Shown here piece by piece: positions 34,256 through 46,335 of a stretch of 64,000 bases of DNA (its first letter is position 1; each line of letters opens with the position of its first letter). The stretch comes from Litoditis marina (taxonomy: Eukaryota; Nematoda; Chromadorea; Rhabditida; Rhabditidae), in contig OZ038437.1 of the NCBI GenBank assembly GCA_964036275.1, positions 18,458,859-18,522,858 of the forward strand, read 5' to 3'. The translations under genes were made by a program, and so were the position numbers. Below the pieces are notes generated by a model that was not told where the DNA came from, did not search any database, and saw only the letters and a program-made list of their open reading frames with translations.

Positions 34256-37200
34256 TCACATGTTGATGTCGGGGAGTCTTCTGTAGCCGTTCTTGTCAAT
34301 AATGACCACCTAAAAGGATATCGATTGAATGAGATTCAAAAATGTTTCACATTTTATGGACATTATAAAAACACTACACGTATCCAGTTATTAATGACAG
34401 CATTGCGCAGGAATTCCCTGTAGCTTTTCTATATGAAAATGTCATACATGACTTGATTTGATAGTGTAACAACTTTCCTCTGAGAAAGTAATTCATTGAA
34501 AATCACATCTCAAAAGTGACAGATTGTAGATATTGAAGTCTTATAAGTTCAAAAGAATATGGGTTCGGTTAACACTACTCATTACCCCGAATGTACCGGT
34601 AAACATTTATCTTACAACGTTCTAATAATTACGAACATTAATGTGCTAGGTGAAAACAACCAACCTTATATCCGGGAATATTGGCGACGAATCGCTTCTT
34701 GGCCTCCGCCAGACACTTGTTCAACATGACCATTCCCTGCGCCTCAGTCATATCTGAAATTGGTATAATTATGGCTGAATAATAATGAGCTATCGATGTA
34801 GATAGTAGATGCCACACAACCATACTTCGAATGAAGTCAACGGAATGTCGGATGGAGTCTACAAAACACTCCTATTCGCCAAAATTATAATATTTTTGAT
34901 GAGAAATCATGGATTTCCACGAATCTATACTTGGAAACAGGCTCCTTCTTTTAGGATAGCCACGCCAAACTGGTGTGTGCTCACCACTCCGGCTTCTTTG
35001 ACGCTCAAGAAAGTACCACCATAAATTTCGATGCAAAACGATTATTTCCACATAGTTGAGTGGTAAAAAACGTGTTTCAGTTCGTTATTAACACGATTAG
35101 GTTGCTTATTCGAGCTCCTGTGTCACCATTCACGAGTTGAAGGCGGATTGTGGATAGCACTTTAGGTCTTCCCTGCACCAAACCAACTAGGATTACGTAG
35201 GCAGAGTGAAGATCCCCTCCAATTCATGAATTTTCACAAACCTTTCTTGTATTCCCTGTCCATGATGGCGTAGCAGAAACGACCACAGAATCCGCGGAAC
35301 AGGTAGGGCTGGAAACAGAAACAGGTCTTATCGATTATCGATTTAATCATGTTTTGGCGATGGTTTTTTTGGTTGAAATCGAGATGAGACCATGTGTATA
35401 TATGGGTATGGAAAAGGAGACAATTCATTGAAATCAGAGATCACCATACAGGCTCAATCATGCGAGCTCTTATTCCGCTTTGAAAATGGCCATGTGACCC
35501 AACCATACACCAGTAACATTGTCCGAATAGTCAGAAAAAAGTCAAGCAACAGACTAATTTTACGCCGAAAAGAAGAAAATCGGTCTACTTTTGATGAAAA
35601 ATCATACTTTTTCACGTTTTCCCATCTAAAACCGGACTACTTTCTGTCGCTTAGTCGGGCCTTACTGGTGTTTGGACCCAACTTCGAAAAGAGCCCCGTA
35701 GGAGCAGGAAACTTTGAAAGGATTTCTCAATACTACGTGCTACGTCGCAGATCTGCGATAAACTCCCATTTTTAAAGAAGTGAGTGCGTGCTGCCCGTGA
35801 AGTCGGCATACTTCGTGGTCACTTTCACCCTACTGATTTATATGCCCAGTCCAATTCGTGTCCTACAACATAACTGAGCATACACCGCCAAGAGTCTCTC
35901 ATGTATTCTGAAAGCTCGCGATACCTCCCTCTTTTTTGAGTCGAGACCCCTCCAACATAGTTCAAAATTGTGATATTCGCCAAATTTTTGGTTTAATTTC
36001 CACTAGTTTTGTACGAAAATGAGAGCAATGTACTTGAACATACCTGAGCCGGAAGTCCGTTTCCGAGGTAGTCGACCGCCCCCAGAAAAGCCTTCTTTTC
36101 CGTGTCATCGTAGCCACCGAGAAGCACATCAACTGCATACGCGTCCTGCAAGAAAACAAATCAACAATTGACCATAAAATGAACATAACTACACAGTAGA
36201 AGCTATTCTTTAGATTTAAGAGCAATTCTACAGCTAGGACCCGTTCTTATAGCAACTCGACAGAAAAGAACCCGTGTTAGACTCAAATACGTGTGTATAG
36301 AAAAATAACCAATATTGTTGAGAAGACAACTCGTTTTCCTAATTTCTCAGACTAATAGTACACAATTGAAAAAGGAGCCAATTTTAGAATAACATGTGCA
36401 CCCGCGGGGATATTATAGAATCAAAAAATATGGCCAAATTTAATGAAAACATACCCTTGATCGGAGTGCATCGGCGACTCCCTTTCTGATCCAGTGATGG
36501 GCACTCTTGGGAGACAGCTCGTAGCCTGCAAGGATACCATGAAAATCCACTCATGTATTCACAAAAAATTTTATTCATTCAAATCTATTTAGAAAACTCA
36601 ATATCAAGACCGAAAACTTGTATGAATCGTCATATTGTATTACAGCAACACTGTCGCCCATGATGCATGAAAAAAATACAACAAACTTTCTTAAATTCAC
36701 CCGTTTTTCTTCAAAATAAGGATTTCAAACTACCCCAATTGTAATAATTGTCGAAATTTCCTGATGAAAACGTCATTACCCTTACCAGTTATTCTGTTCA
36801 GTCATCCAGATAAAACATGATTTTCAATCGGATTTCTGTGGACAACAAAGTCGCCTTACGTATTACATACAAGCTAACTTTGACCTAATGTCCCGGTACC
36901 CAAAACCCGACGCACCAGCAAAACAAAAAAGCAAATTTGCCTATACCATGAAAATTTAAAAAAACTGGATAATTTCCCGGTTCTGAACATCTAACCTGCG
37001 TTATATGCCAAGTTATTGAGGTATACACAGGAGTCTATTTTTTTTTATTCAAATACGTGCCGATTCCTGATTTCGCATCAATCAAACGGCAAATCATCCT
37101 CAAAACAATGAAAAAAGCCCGTTTCGAAAATCTTTCAGAATATCCTCAGCAGTCGCATGTCCCAAGTACATGAACGGGACGTCCCATGTCCCGGTACCAT

Positions 37201-38163
37201 GATCCAAGAATTACGGTAGAAATGAAGCAGATTTGCATAAATGATGACAAAAATTCTCTTCGATCCTGACTTTTATATTCAAACATGCTCCATTTGTACC
37301 GTAATTCGTGGTACCGTCCCGGGACAGCACCAGGCATGGGACGTCCCGTTCTTGTACCTGGGACATTCAGTCGCCTGAGTAAGAACAAATATATTAAAGT
37401 ATGAATAGGTCAAAAGGTGAGATACTCACCATTTCTGATATTGTACAGTTGGATGTTTCTCTTGGCCCAGTCTCCGAATTGCATCACGTCTCCCTCTTCT
37501 CCAATAGACATCATCGTCATTTTCTTCCCCAGACGGTATTCCTTGTCGCTAGCTGAAAATAATACAACCATGGAACCATGAAAACTTTCGAGTAGCTTAT
37601 TTCAAATATTCTAACGACATCTGTAAGAAAAATCGTCATGTTTGACCTTTTAAATAGCGAAAATAACAATATACAAAATGAAGAGTTTTTTTCATGAGAA
37701 ACTGTACAACAGCAAACTTGAAATGCCCTTGATTCATCCTAAAAGATGAATTCAACTTATACTTGCAAATATGCTCTTGCGAAAGCATAGAAAAGGAAAA
37801 AAAATAATCTCACATCATCATTAAAGATTTTATTTCACAGAGTAACTTCTTTTTTCGAAATGAACACGAACCGAATGAATTAGTGATCAACCTCACAATT
37901 ACAATCACCTCCACCAAACGTTTGAAATGTCGTAGATCGTAACGCGTTGCAAACGATGCCTATATAAATAATGTTCAGTCCTTTTCCAGGCGGAACATTT
38001 CGACATATTTTTAATTGTTTGCAACGTTATTACATATGAATCAATGATACAACTCACTATCATCAGCAAGAACGGCTCCATAGGCGAAGGAAGCCTTGTC
38101 AGCGGCCATGATGACGTAGTCGTCAGTGGCGATTCCCACCAAGAAATGCATTCCTCCGGCCAT
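34256..38163 (-). CDS. pbs-4: 20S proteasome subunit beta-4 (PSMB2 type)
   Basis: Seven minus-strand exons (38163-38058, 37552-37430, 36525-36455, 36145-36044, 35308-35242, 34753-34665, 34309-34256) encode 203 aa, close to the 201 aa of human PSMB2. The protein is a structural, non-catalytic beta subunit. It starts directly at the fold (MAGGMHFLVGIATDDYVIMA) with no propeptide and no N-terminal Thr. Visible family blocks are AADKASFAYGA, MMSIGEEGDVMQFGDWAKRN, QLYNIRNGYELSP, DALRSR, DVLLGGYDDTEKKAF, DYLGNGLPAQPYLFRGFCGR, FCYAIMDREY, EAQGMVMLNKCLAEAKKRF and VVIIDKNGYRRLPDINM. An acceptor (gtttttcag) lies 8 nt before the ATG, suggesting SL trans-splicing. Intron 1 is short; intron 2 (36526-37429) holds a palindromic element. 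Confidence 0.95.
35506..35682 (+). repeat. Family F element in pbs-4 intron 4
   Basis: Contains TTGTCCGAATAGTCAGAAAA, GAAAATCGGTCTACTTTTGA and GTCGCTTAGTCGGGCCTTAC, ending ACTGGTGTTTGG. The short ends ACCAGTAA/TTACTGGT are inverted. The 127-aa ORF across it is repeat-derived. Confidence 0.75.
37159..37374. repeat. Fold-back element in pbs-4 intron 2
   Basis: About 216 bp with terminal inverted repeats GTCCCAAGTACATGAACGGG / CCCGTTCTTGTACCTGGGAC and inner ACGGGACGTCCCATG pairs. GC-rich arms and an AT-rich loop. Confidence 0.8.
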
Positions 38164-39217
38164 GATTGATACTGAAAAACAACTATTGAAAGATTGTAAA
38201 ATCATGAAAAACACCAGAAATGAAGACGAATATACATTTAAGCGGTTAATATAATCAAAAAAGCTCATTTTGGTGGTTCTTCTCAAAATCAGCTTTCTAT
38301 GCGAAGTAAGATGAATAACAGACCGAGTTGGAGCGAGGAATTTGTCAGAATGAATAGCGGGATGAGCCATACTGCGTTCTCTGCATTTCACGTTTTTTTG
38401 TGCGGTTTCTCAAACGGCCACTTTTCACAGCACAAAACCTTCACTATTTCATCGAGAAAGACTGTGTGAACCACTTCAATCAAACTACATCACATTCTTT
38501 TCACGATATTATAATATAGAACATAATTTTTAATGAATGAACGTCAATAAACTGTTTTTTTTCATTTATTCAAATTTTCAATGCAAACCACAGCAGAACG
38601 AGAGGTTTTTATTGATGAAACGCTACATCACGACCTCAATAACTCTTGAATAAGCGAACTAAACCATTTCTTTAGACAATAAATATCTATTTTATCAAAA
38701 GTATAGAATAAACAATTTTCAAAAATGCGAATGATGATTTTAGATAAAAACACAACGACCGCTCAACCGCGCGTTGTAAACATCGTGCAAGGTTTGCGTA
38801 ATTTGTCGGGAGGCGTACTATTTATTGAACAACTGCATTTCCGATAAATTTCAACATTAGTAATCTAAGAATTACTACTCGGATTTGACTTGTCTTTAGA
38901 TCCTTGAGAGAAAACAGAAATCTTCAGTATACTTTGCAGAAATACATTTTCTTTTGAAAATAGCTCATTCGGTGCAGATATAGTACTTTTCATTCCTACT
39001 GAGACTCCTACAGTAAGATTTCAAAACTACGAGTCTTTTTCAATAACGCAAATGTTATTAGAACAACTACCAATTTCGACATTCGATTCTTGTTCCATAT
39101 TGCAAAGTGTTTCGAAATTTTGTCGATAAAGTTAAAGTTAGCATTGGGAAACAGGCATTGAAAAGTTCGAATGTGCACTGTAGGAGTCTCAGTAGAAATG
39201 ATGTAGACAGTAGACAC

Positions 39218-39888
39218 GCTTGACTATAAGTATAACTACTAGTAGTTGGGGTATCTACTAGTATTTTATTTTTATTTTTTGCGACCAGTGTATCAACATT
39301 ACATACCCCAATTACCTGAAAACAGTTGAACAAACCACCAAACAACGATTCGGTTACCGGAAAACCCTCCAATGATTGGATTTTTTTCTGTAAACGATAG
39401 AAGTATACATTTTTATTATCGATCTCCGAGTTGAGATACCCTACGACGCCGAAAAGTTCCATCGTGATAAACGAATATTTTTTTCGAAAATAATTTTTTA
39501 CACATATAATACACTGTGTAATAATGTAGTTCGAGCAATATTATATTTACAATTTACACCATTGTTTGTCGACAATGAGATCAACAGTTTACCACATATC
39601 ACAGACAAAAAAAACGAGCAATTTCGAGTATGCTCATAAATAAATAAAAACAACAAGTATGTACAGTTTAAAACGTAGTTGATCGAGAGAACACATAACA
39701 GTACAACATGATATAGTAAAAACCACGAGTGCTCGAAACGCTTGACTATAAGTATAACTACTAGTAGTTGGGGTATCTACTAGTATTTTATTTCTATTTT
39801 TTGCGACCAGTGTAGCAACGTTACATACCCCAATTACCTGAAAACAGTTGAACAAACCACCAAACAACGATTCGGTTACCGGAAAACC
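39218..39888. repeat. Pair of 150-bp direct repeats
   Basis: Both copies start GCTTGACTATAAGTATAACT and end CGATTCGGTTACCGGAAAAC, with about three mismatches. They are 520 bp apart. Confidence 0.85.
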
Positions 39889-39943
39889 CGGTTACTGTTA
39901 TAACTTAGCATTTTTTTTCCGCTGGACCTTCTATAGGAAATCA

Positions 39944-40080
39944 GGGCGTGGCCTAATTCGGTCATGTAGGAAATTTTCCATAAATGTAGGCGTGACCTAA
40001 TTAGTTTTCGCTAGAAATTTTCTGAAAAATGTGGGCGTGGTCTAATTAAACGCTCTACAAGAAATGTGGGCGTGGCCTAA
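39944..40080. repeat. GGGCGTGGCCTAAT repeats
   Basis: Four degenerate copies about 40 bp apart, directly abutting the stop codon of the chemoreceptor gene at 40081. Confidence 0.75.
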
Positions 40081-43000
40081 TCATGTTCTGCTGGACATTC
40101 TCCAGGGACTGGTTGGCGAAACGCGCGGGGTACTGGTCAATCTCATCTTAATCGCGATCCATTCCCTATAGGGTCTGATATGATATATGGAAATGGCTGG
40201 GGAGAGAATGGGAACTAGTCCCATGACGATGAATATACTGTATTCGAGGACGGGAAAGTAGCCGAGACCCAGTTGGCCTATCAAATAGCTGATTATGGCG
40301 AAGGAAGAGAGGCACGGGAGGCACGCCTGCAGGGTGAGCACCTGAAAGGGAGATAATCAATAAAGGGTGAAAATATCGATTGATTGAGCAAATTTTTGCA
40401 GATCTTGAACAAAAAGCGATGGTGGCGCAGAAGACCTGAACCATTTGGCGAACATAACACTTGTAACTTACACGTAGATGCTCGAAACCAAGCTGGTACA
40501 AAGGGTGTTCACCCTAAAGCCACACAACTTTTTCCAGATTGTATGTTTTACCATCACACTGTTATAGTGCTCACATTTCCCAACTGGACTCGTTGGCAGC
40601 GTGCTAAAAACTTTGGAAGACTGTTATTTGGGGAAAACATAAATTTTACAGAAAGTTTCCTCGAATTCGAATTATAACTAAGGGGAAGAACCCTTCACAT
40701 GAATTCCTACTGTTTCGAAGTTATTGAACATGTTAAATAACTGCCTTGAAATTTCATTGGCAAGCTGCCCAAGTCCAGTTGGGAAATGTGCGAACTATAC
40801 CACCATTATCTCTGCTCAAGTACACGGAACTACAACTTTTTCCCTGTTTGTCAGTCTACAATGAAATCATGCTCACCTTCAGGAATATACTGTGGAGCGT
40901 CTGCGTCCGTTTTGACATTCCCGGACTGCTAATCTTCTTTATTATCTTCCATCTCATTAATATAATGAAAGTGTAGATAGGGAAGACAGGAAGTACGATG
41001 GATACTATGACGTAGATCATTTTCGGTTCCATCACGTCCAAATAGCCGGATACGGTAGCGTTTTCTAAGGGGTAATCGGGGAACTTCGTGGCGAGGACTT
41101 GTCCTATTGCCGCTGGGTCAGAGCCCGACATTATCATCAGAACCTGAAATGAGACAGTCATCTCACGAGAAAAAATGACCCACGGGAAGACCTTTTTATT
41201 TAAAGTGGGAGACGTCATATATATTCTGTCAGTTAATTGCACAGTCACGTGAAACATGTTGAACAGAGTGAAACTCAGAAAAATGCAATGACAAAATGCA
41301 CGGTTCCCCAATAGAATGTTAACTTTGCATGAATATTCAATCTACTTCTGGTATACTGTGTATCTGAATTTCTGCTGTGTTTCGCGCACAGCAGAATTCA
41401 AGTACTCCGGCTAGAGCGTAAAACTCAATTGCTGCATACTCAGACTACATCTGTTCGGCACCAACGGGGCTGAATGAGTGTAGTGATCATCACCAGCGTC
41501 TCTCGAAATTTGAATATTTCCTAAAACCGTGACTCAGTTTACTAAAGTCATTGTGTTTCAGTATGTTATGCGCTGGTTTCACATAATCCCATACTGTTCT
41601 ATCTATCACTCTTTTCTCTCTTTGAATAAAGTACTACAACACGTACAGGTTATGAGCAAAACTCACACAAGTAACCAGTGCGATTGAATAAGTAACCGCC
41701 AGGATAATAACCAGATTCCTTGTTTCGGGCGGTGTTCGGCCCAATACGTAGTATCTGTACCCGAAGGAAAGGGCCACACTCCACAGGGTGAAGTTGTACA
41801 GGTGCATGGTGATGCTGTGGCTGGAAAAAAAAGAAGTGTCAGAGGTGTGCCGTTGTGCCGTCTTGTTTCACATATAGTGAGTGCCAAATTCATTTTTGTC
41901 TCTCACCGGAATCGAACCTGCGAGCAAAAGTTTCGTGGCAGGGCACTTGCCACTGCGCTATTAGAGCGCACTACAGGAAGACTTTAGAATCGAATACAAG
42001 TGTGCGTACACAGCGAGAAGTGAGATATACAGTACCCTCTCGCCTTTATGTTGGCGACGACTATAGTTAGTCGTTCCGGTGTACCAAGCTCAATTAATTT
42101 ATACTCATGACATTGTGCAATGTCTTCACAATGCTCGAATTATCACAACTCTGAGATACTTCAAAGTAATATTTTCCTAATTTTCGTGTGTAGTGTGTTA
42201 CTTGCTATCATCTTTGAACTCATAATTTGTCGATTTGTAAATTTAAAACGATAAGGGCACATGACGAAAGTGCTCCCCTGTGTTTGTAAACTTAATTACC
42301 ATGATTTACTAATAAATTATATATTTTTCAGAGAACAAAAAGATACACAGTAAAAATAAGGTGTCTAATGAGGTTTTGGTATGTTTAAGAATAGTATGAA
42401 TGAGCCCACGCTTATATAAGTGTTTATTAGATGGTTTAGCTCAACTTTGCTCTTTTACCATAGTTCGCTAGAACAAGCCAGGGAAATTGTTGTGTGCTTG
42501 TTGTAGACAAAAATCGTTCCCGGAGAAAAATACTCTCTAGAATTGTAAATGAGAACACATATTTTTCCCAATGAATTTGAAATTGAAATCAAGTTAGATC
42601 TGATGTTGTCACGTTTTCTTAGTCTTTTCTCTCCGAATGGTCATTCTAATTTCGCTCATTAGGAACTGAATAAAAATCGCTAGGAACTCAAATAATGACA
42701 ACTTTCTCACCCGATGAGACAGGCCTCGGATCCGATGAATCGACACGGTCCCGACGAAACGAACAGAATCTTCTCGTCGAAGGCGATTATTCTGGAAATT
42801 TGGAATTTTTCTATCGTCGTCACAGAATAAGGCGTGACTTGTTGGATCAAATTCGCTTATTCTGGAGTATTTTCATATCAGATACCATTGCGAGATCTTG
42901 CAGAGAGATCGAGCTGAACTCGAAATGCCAAATTACCTAACTACATTCAGATCACATTGTTACCTACTTCCGTCAAGTAGTAGCAGGATAGATCAGCTCA

Positions 43001-43409
43001 AAAGTGAATTTCCGAAAATTTTTTGCAGGGGGTTCATGTCCAATTAGGATTGGTAATCAGTTCTTAATTTCGAGTTTTGAAAAAATCGAGGTATCGAGTT
43101 CGGCGAAAAATTAAGTTTTCGAGTCGAGTTTCGAGCTCAAGTTTAACAATTCCCCATTACCAAGGATTCCACAGACTATGCTGCACAAGAACTATACCTC
43201 TGTTGCACAAACAGTGCGGAGCAGCACGCCACGAGATCAGCTATTGCAAAGGTGGATAGAAGGAGGGAGTACTTCTTGACGTCGTGGGGGGTCCGATGGT
43301 AGATGGCCAGAAGGAGGGCGATGTTCAGGAGGATTCCCACCAGGTTGGAGGTCGAGTGGAGGCAGATGCTGACTAGTTCGGCAGGGTCGACGGTTGACGA
43401 AGAGAACAT
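40081..43409 (-). CDS. SRD-like seven-helix chemoreceptor
   Basis: Five minus-strand exons (43409-43198, 42791-42711, 41820-41667, 41143-40877, 40341-40081) encode 324 aa. The 81-nt second exon was found because the protein otherwise lacked TM3; it supplies the family GPC motif (SSGPCRFIG, residues 83-91). Other landmarks: TM1 NLVGILLNIALLLAIYH, then TPHDVKKYSLLLSTFAIADL, HSITMHLYNFTLWSVALSF with YRYYVLGRTPP, then YLDVMEPKMIYVIVSIVLPV, a loop with MSKRTQTLHSIFLKVLTLQA, CLP at the start of TM6, and PVLEYSIFIVMGLVPILSPA with IRPYREW after TM7. This order of motifs is that of nematode SRD/SRH-type receptors, most like SRD. Such receptors sit in cilia of chemosensory neurons; the ligand is unknown. 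An acceptor two bases before the ATG suggests SL trans-splicing. Confidence 0.82.
41239..41350 (+). repeat. Family E element in chemoreceptor intron 3
   Basis: GTTAATTGCACAGTCACGTG, AAACATGTTGAACAGAGTG, then CAATGACAAAATGCACGGTT. Confidence 0.8.
41872..42067 (-). repeat. tRNA-derived element, copy 1
   Basis: In its sense (minus) orientation it runs from CTATAGTCGTCGCCAAC through GGGTACTGTATATCTCAC, an A-box-like TAGCGCAGTGG and a B box GGTTCGATTCC to CTCACTATATG. It lies in intron 2 of the chemoreceptor gene. The tRNA-like fold is degenerate. Confidence 0.75.
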
Positions 43410-43416
43410 GTCTGCA
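43407..43416 (-). promoter_or_regulatory. Probable spliced-leader acceptor of the chemoreceptor gene
   Basis: On the minus strand CTTTGCAG is followed by AC and the ATG. No coding exon upstream is apparent, so a trans-splice site is the simplest reading. Confidence 0.5.
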
Positions 43417-44031
43417 AAGAAGTTATAGTGAAGAAACTACAAACTACAGTAGCGAATACGGTACGAAAAATAAAAGCAAATAACATTTTTTGTGTGAACA
43501 AAAAAAACTACGTAACAAAAACTGTGAAGGAAAAGTCATGAACATTCAAATGAGAGAAGACGGAAAATCATAAAACAAAGTCACATTGCGTAAACTAGTG
43601 AACGTAATGAATTACTTTTCAATCGTGTGCTTTAACTTAGAATGACCGTTTTGGTATTCTAGGAATCCTGTTCACTTCATTGCGTGAAGATATTAAGACT
43701 TGTCATTTAGAGAAGCTCGTTAGTTTTGGGTTTTAGGTAGTAAACAACCCATATTTCACAAAAATAGTAGCTTTTCAATAACAGCTATTCATATATCCTG
43801 CAAGAAGCGTTAAAGATCGTAGATTTCTGACTCATGCTAGTCGGAGAGTAATGTTAGCTGGTGGGAAACGAGAAGTTGCTAAAACTTTATTTCCAACTTG
43901 CTGAAACAAGTTCTCTATGTAGCGTAGAGACGCAACACTCTTCGACGTCTGTGTCTCTCTGACCTACCAGATCTCTCGTTGAGTAATACTCAGTCTGCTA
44001 TGTATTTTGCTATTCTCGAAGCATGTATCTA

Positions 44032-44240
44032 CCATATAGTCGTCGCAAACGGAAAGGCGGGAAGGTACTGTATATCTCAATTTCCGCTGTGTACGGATAT
44101 ATGTCTTCGATTCCCAAGTTTCATGGTTATATGCGCTCGTAGCCTAGTGGTTAGCTCCCAGCTACGAATCTTTTGCTCGCAGGTTCGATTCCGGCAAGAG
44201 ACATGAACTTATGATTTTGGCACCCACTATATACGGTTTG
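44032..44240 (+). repeat. tRNA-derived element, copy 2
   Basis: CATATAGTCGTCGCAAACGG ... A box TAGCCTAGTGG (about 44132) ... TTTTGCTCGCAGGTTCGATT with B box GGTTCGATTCC ... GGCACCCACTATATACG. The ends are a short inverted CATATAGT/ACTATAT pair. Confidence 0.78.
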
Positions 44241-44639
44241 TATCACAGCCTTCTGTGTTTGTACTAGGGCCTGTTTTAGATCAAAACACATTGATTTGGT
44301 CATTCCTTTGAAAAGGGGGTAGCCCAATTATGGTACAGTACAGTAACTGAACCGCGGCAGCTGTTAAAATGACAAACGAACGAAATGAGCTTTAATGAGG
44401 TATAATGTGTGCAAGATGTTCGTTATGTGCAAATATTGACACAAATTATCAAATTTGACAATTACACCCTTAGGGAGTTGTGAAAAACGAATCACTTGAT
44501 CTCGAGCGAATTTTCACATCCAACTACAAACTGTGCTTCGTGATCAGAAAACGAATGCTCAATGGAACAGGTCCCGCCTACTTTTCCCTGCGCTGATGGA
44601 GGATTAGGTATCGTCCTCCGAAAAAATGGCGCAAATTTT

Positions 44640-44790
44640 CTGCTATGTGCAAGCTACAAATGCGAAGGAGCACGCAATTCAATGAGGCCGCAGACAGGCG
44701 GAGACAGTCTGCGTCTCGCTGATCTACACACTCTCTCACCGAGGCAGCTACAAAAGTGGGCTGCTAATTGGCAGGCTCTAGCAGCGTGCC
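44640..44790. repeat. Family C element
   Basis: Contains AGTCTGCGTCTCGCTGATCT, ACACACTCTCTCACCGAGGC and CTAATTGGCAGGC, matching 50225-50369 in order. It accounts for part of the 181-aa ORF here. Confidence 0.65.
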
Positions 44791-45389
44791 CAAGGAAAGT
44801 TGCCAGAAAACGGATAAACTCTGGAGGGAATTGGTTATTAGAGCAATTCTTATATGCTGTGAATGGAGTCAACAACTGCTCAAATTATTCACTACCCGTT
44901 GAAAATGGCATCTCCACGCTGCGAAAGTATCAAGTGGCGTGCAACCAAAATGCATCGATCCGGGCCGGGTTACTGTACTGTTTGGGGGCCCGTAGGGCCC
45001 GAAGCACACTGTCTGACAGCTGTTTTCTCTGTCGCACTCTCTTCTCTCTCGCCATGTACCGAGTAAAACTGACCGAGACTATACGTATAGGACTACGTGA
45101 CTGTTAGAAGAAAAAGGACTCAGCTAACTTCTTGATTTCATGTAATGTCAAGCGTAAGGATTACCATTCAGTCTAGTATCTGACGTCGAGAATGTTATCC
45201 ATGCGGAAGTAATTCATGAATAAGGATAATCTTTCAGTCTATTGTATTACTTAATTCTCTTATCACAGAGGTGAAAGACCATCCTAACTTTCACAATTAC
45301 CGACGTCGCACGTTTTCCCAAAATTATCGTCAACCTTCAAACAATACCATCGGAAAAATGAAATAATACTAGTCAGCATTCTGATGAGA

Positions 45390-45462
45390 CATCGTGCACT
45401 TTGTCATTGCACGTTTCTGAGTTCTGTTGTGTTCAACATGTTTCACGTGTTTGACTAACAGT
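45390..45462 (-). repeat. Family E element, reverse orientation
   Basis: GTGCACTTTGTCATTGCACG then GTTCAACATGTTTCACGTG on the plus strand, i.e. the reverse complement of the other copies. Confidence 0.8.
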
Positions 45463-46214
45463 CTAGGGTGACTTCGGCTACTAAATCACAGACATTAATA
45501 GCCCTTTTCGGGGCGAGTTTTTCATAAATGAAATCGAACGTTCTAGCAAACGTTGTAAGCCGGAACTGCAAGTATATTTTTACAATGTGCAAGTCTTGGA
45601 ATGCTTTTTTTCAATACGCAGCTGAGAACGGAATTAGGCCTCCTATACAAGTAGTGGTAAATACTGTTGTACAGTTGAAGAGCTGAGGGAACGCCATGCA
45701 GAAAAAAATCAGTTAAAATTCGATCTACAATACCAAGAAAGTTACTGTGTTTATTTTGCCGTGGTATCTACTGTTAATTTCCATTTTAGAACTGTTTCGG
45801 AAAGATTAAAAAGACTACGGTAGTAATTCAAAATTGGTTTGTAGGTTGGCGGTTAATTCAATATTACACTAATTTCTAAAAGCTGAATACGAAGAAAATA
45901 TGATGAAAGCAAATCATTCAATTAGAACCAAATCTCATAGGAGTTCACAGAACTGTTGATTTACTTACAAAATAGATTCAAATACCCTGAAGAATTCATA
46001 TCAGTGATTTTAAATGGCGAAAATGTCAAGTTTCTAAATTTGTTTACCAACATCTAGTTTTGTTACTTTGAACACTAACTTGACGTGCAAAACCATGTTT
46101 TTCAGTTCAGTCTTGACGAACATCATAAACTACACATTTCGACTGAGAAGCAATGGGTTGAAACTACAAACACAGCGGATAGAGCAACATCCACCGTATA
46201 CTATATTGTTAGTC

Positions 46215-46335
46215 AATTGCACAGTCACGTGAAACATGTTAAACACAGCAGAACTCAGAAACGTGCAATGACCAAGCACGATGCCTCATTAGAATGCTAA
46301 CTTTACGTGACTATTTATCTTACTACTAGTATACC
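46215..46335 (+). repeat. Family E element
   Basis: CACAGTCACGTGAAACATGT, TAAACACAGCAGAACTCAG, then CTCATTAGAATGCTAACTTT and TTACTACTAGTATA. One of the most complete copies. Confidence 0.82.

Larger units (their letters stand above)
38165..40080. other. Intergenic stretch between pbs-4 and the chemoreceptor
   Basis: Contains two direct copies of a segment of about 150 bp (39218-39365 and 39738-39888) and four GTGGGCGTGGCCTAAT-like units (39944-40080). A minus-strand ORF at 39375-39462 (MELFGVVGYLNSEIDNKNVY...) has weak coding character and could not be extended by credible splicing. Confidence 0.5.

Noticed and set aside
35392..35775. 127-codon plus-strand ORF in a pbs-4 intron
   Set aside because: It coincides with a family F repeat and lies within an intron of a well-supported gene on the other strand.
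44125..44205. tRNA gene on the plus strand
   Set aside because: Although the B box is perfect, the sequence is part of a repeated 200-bp element and does not fold into a full cloverleaf.
44562..45107. 181-codon plus-strand ORF
   Set aside because: It overlaps a family C repeat, has an irregular composition without any domain, and lacks splice or promoter context.
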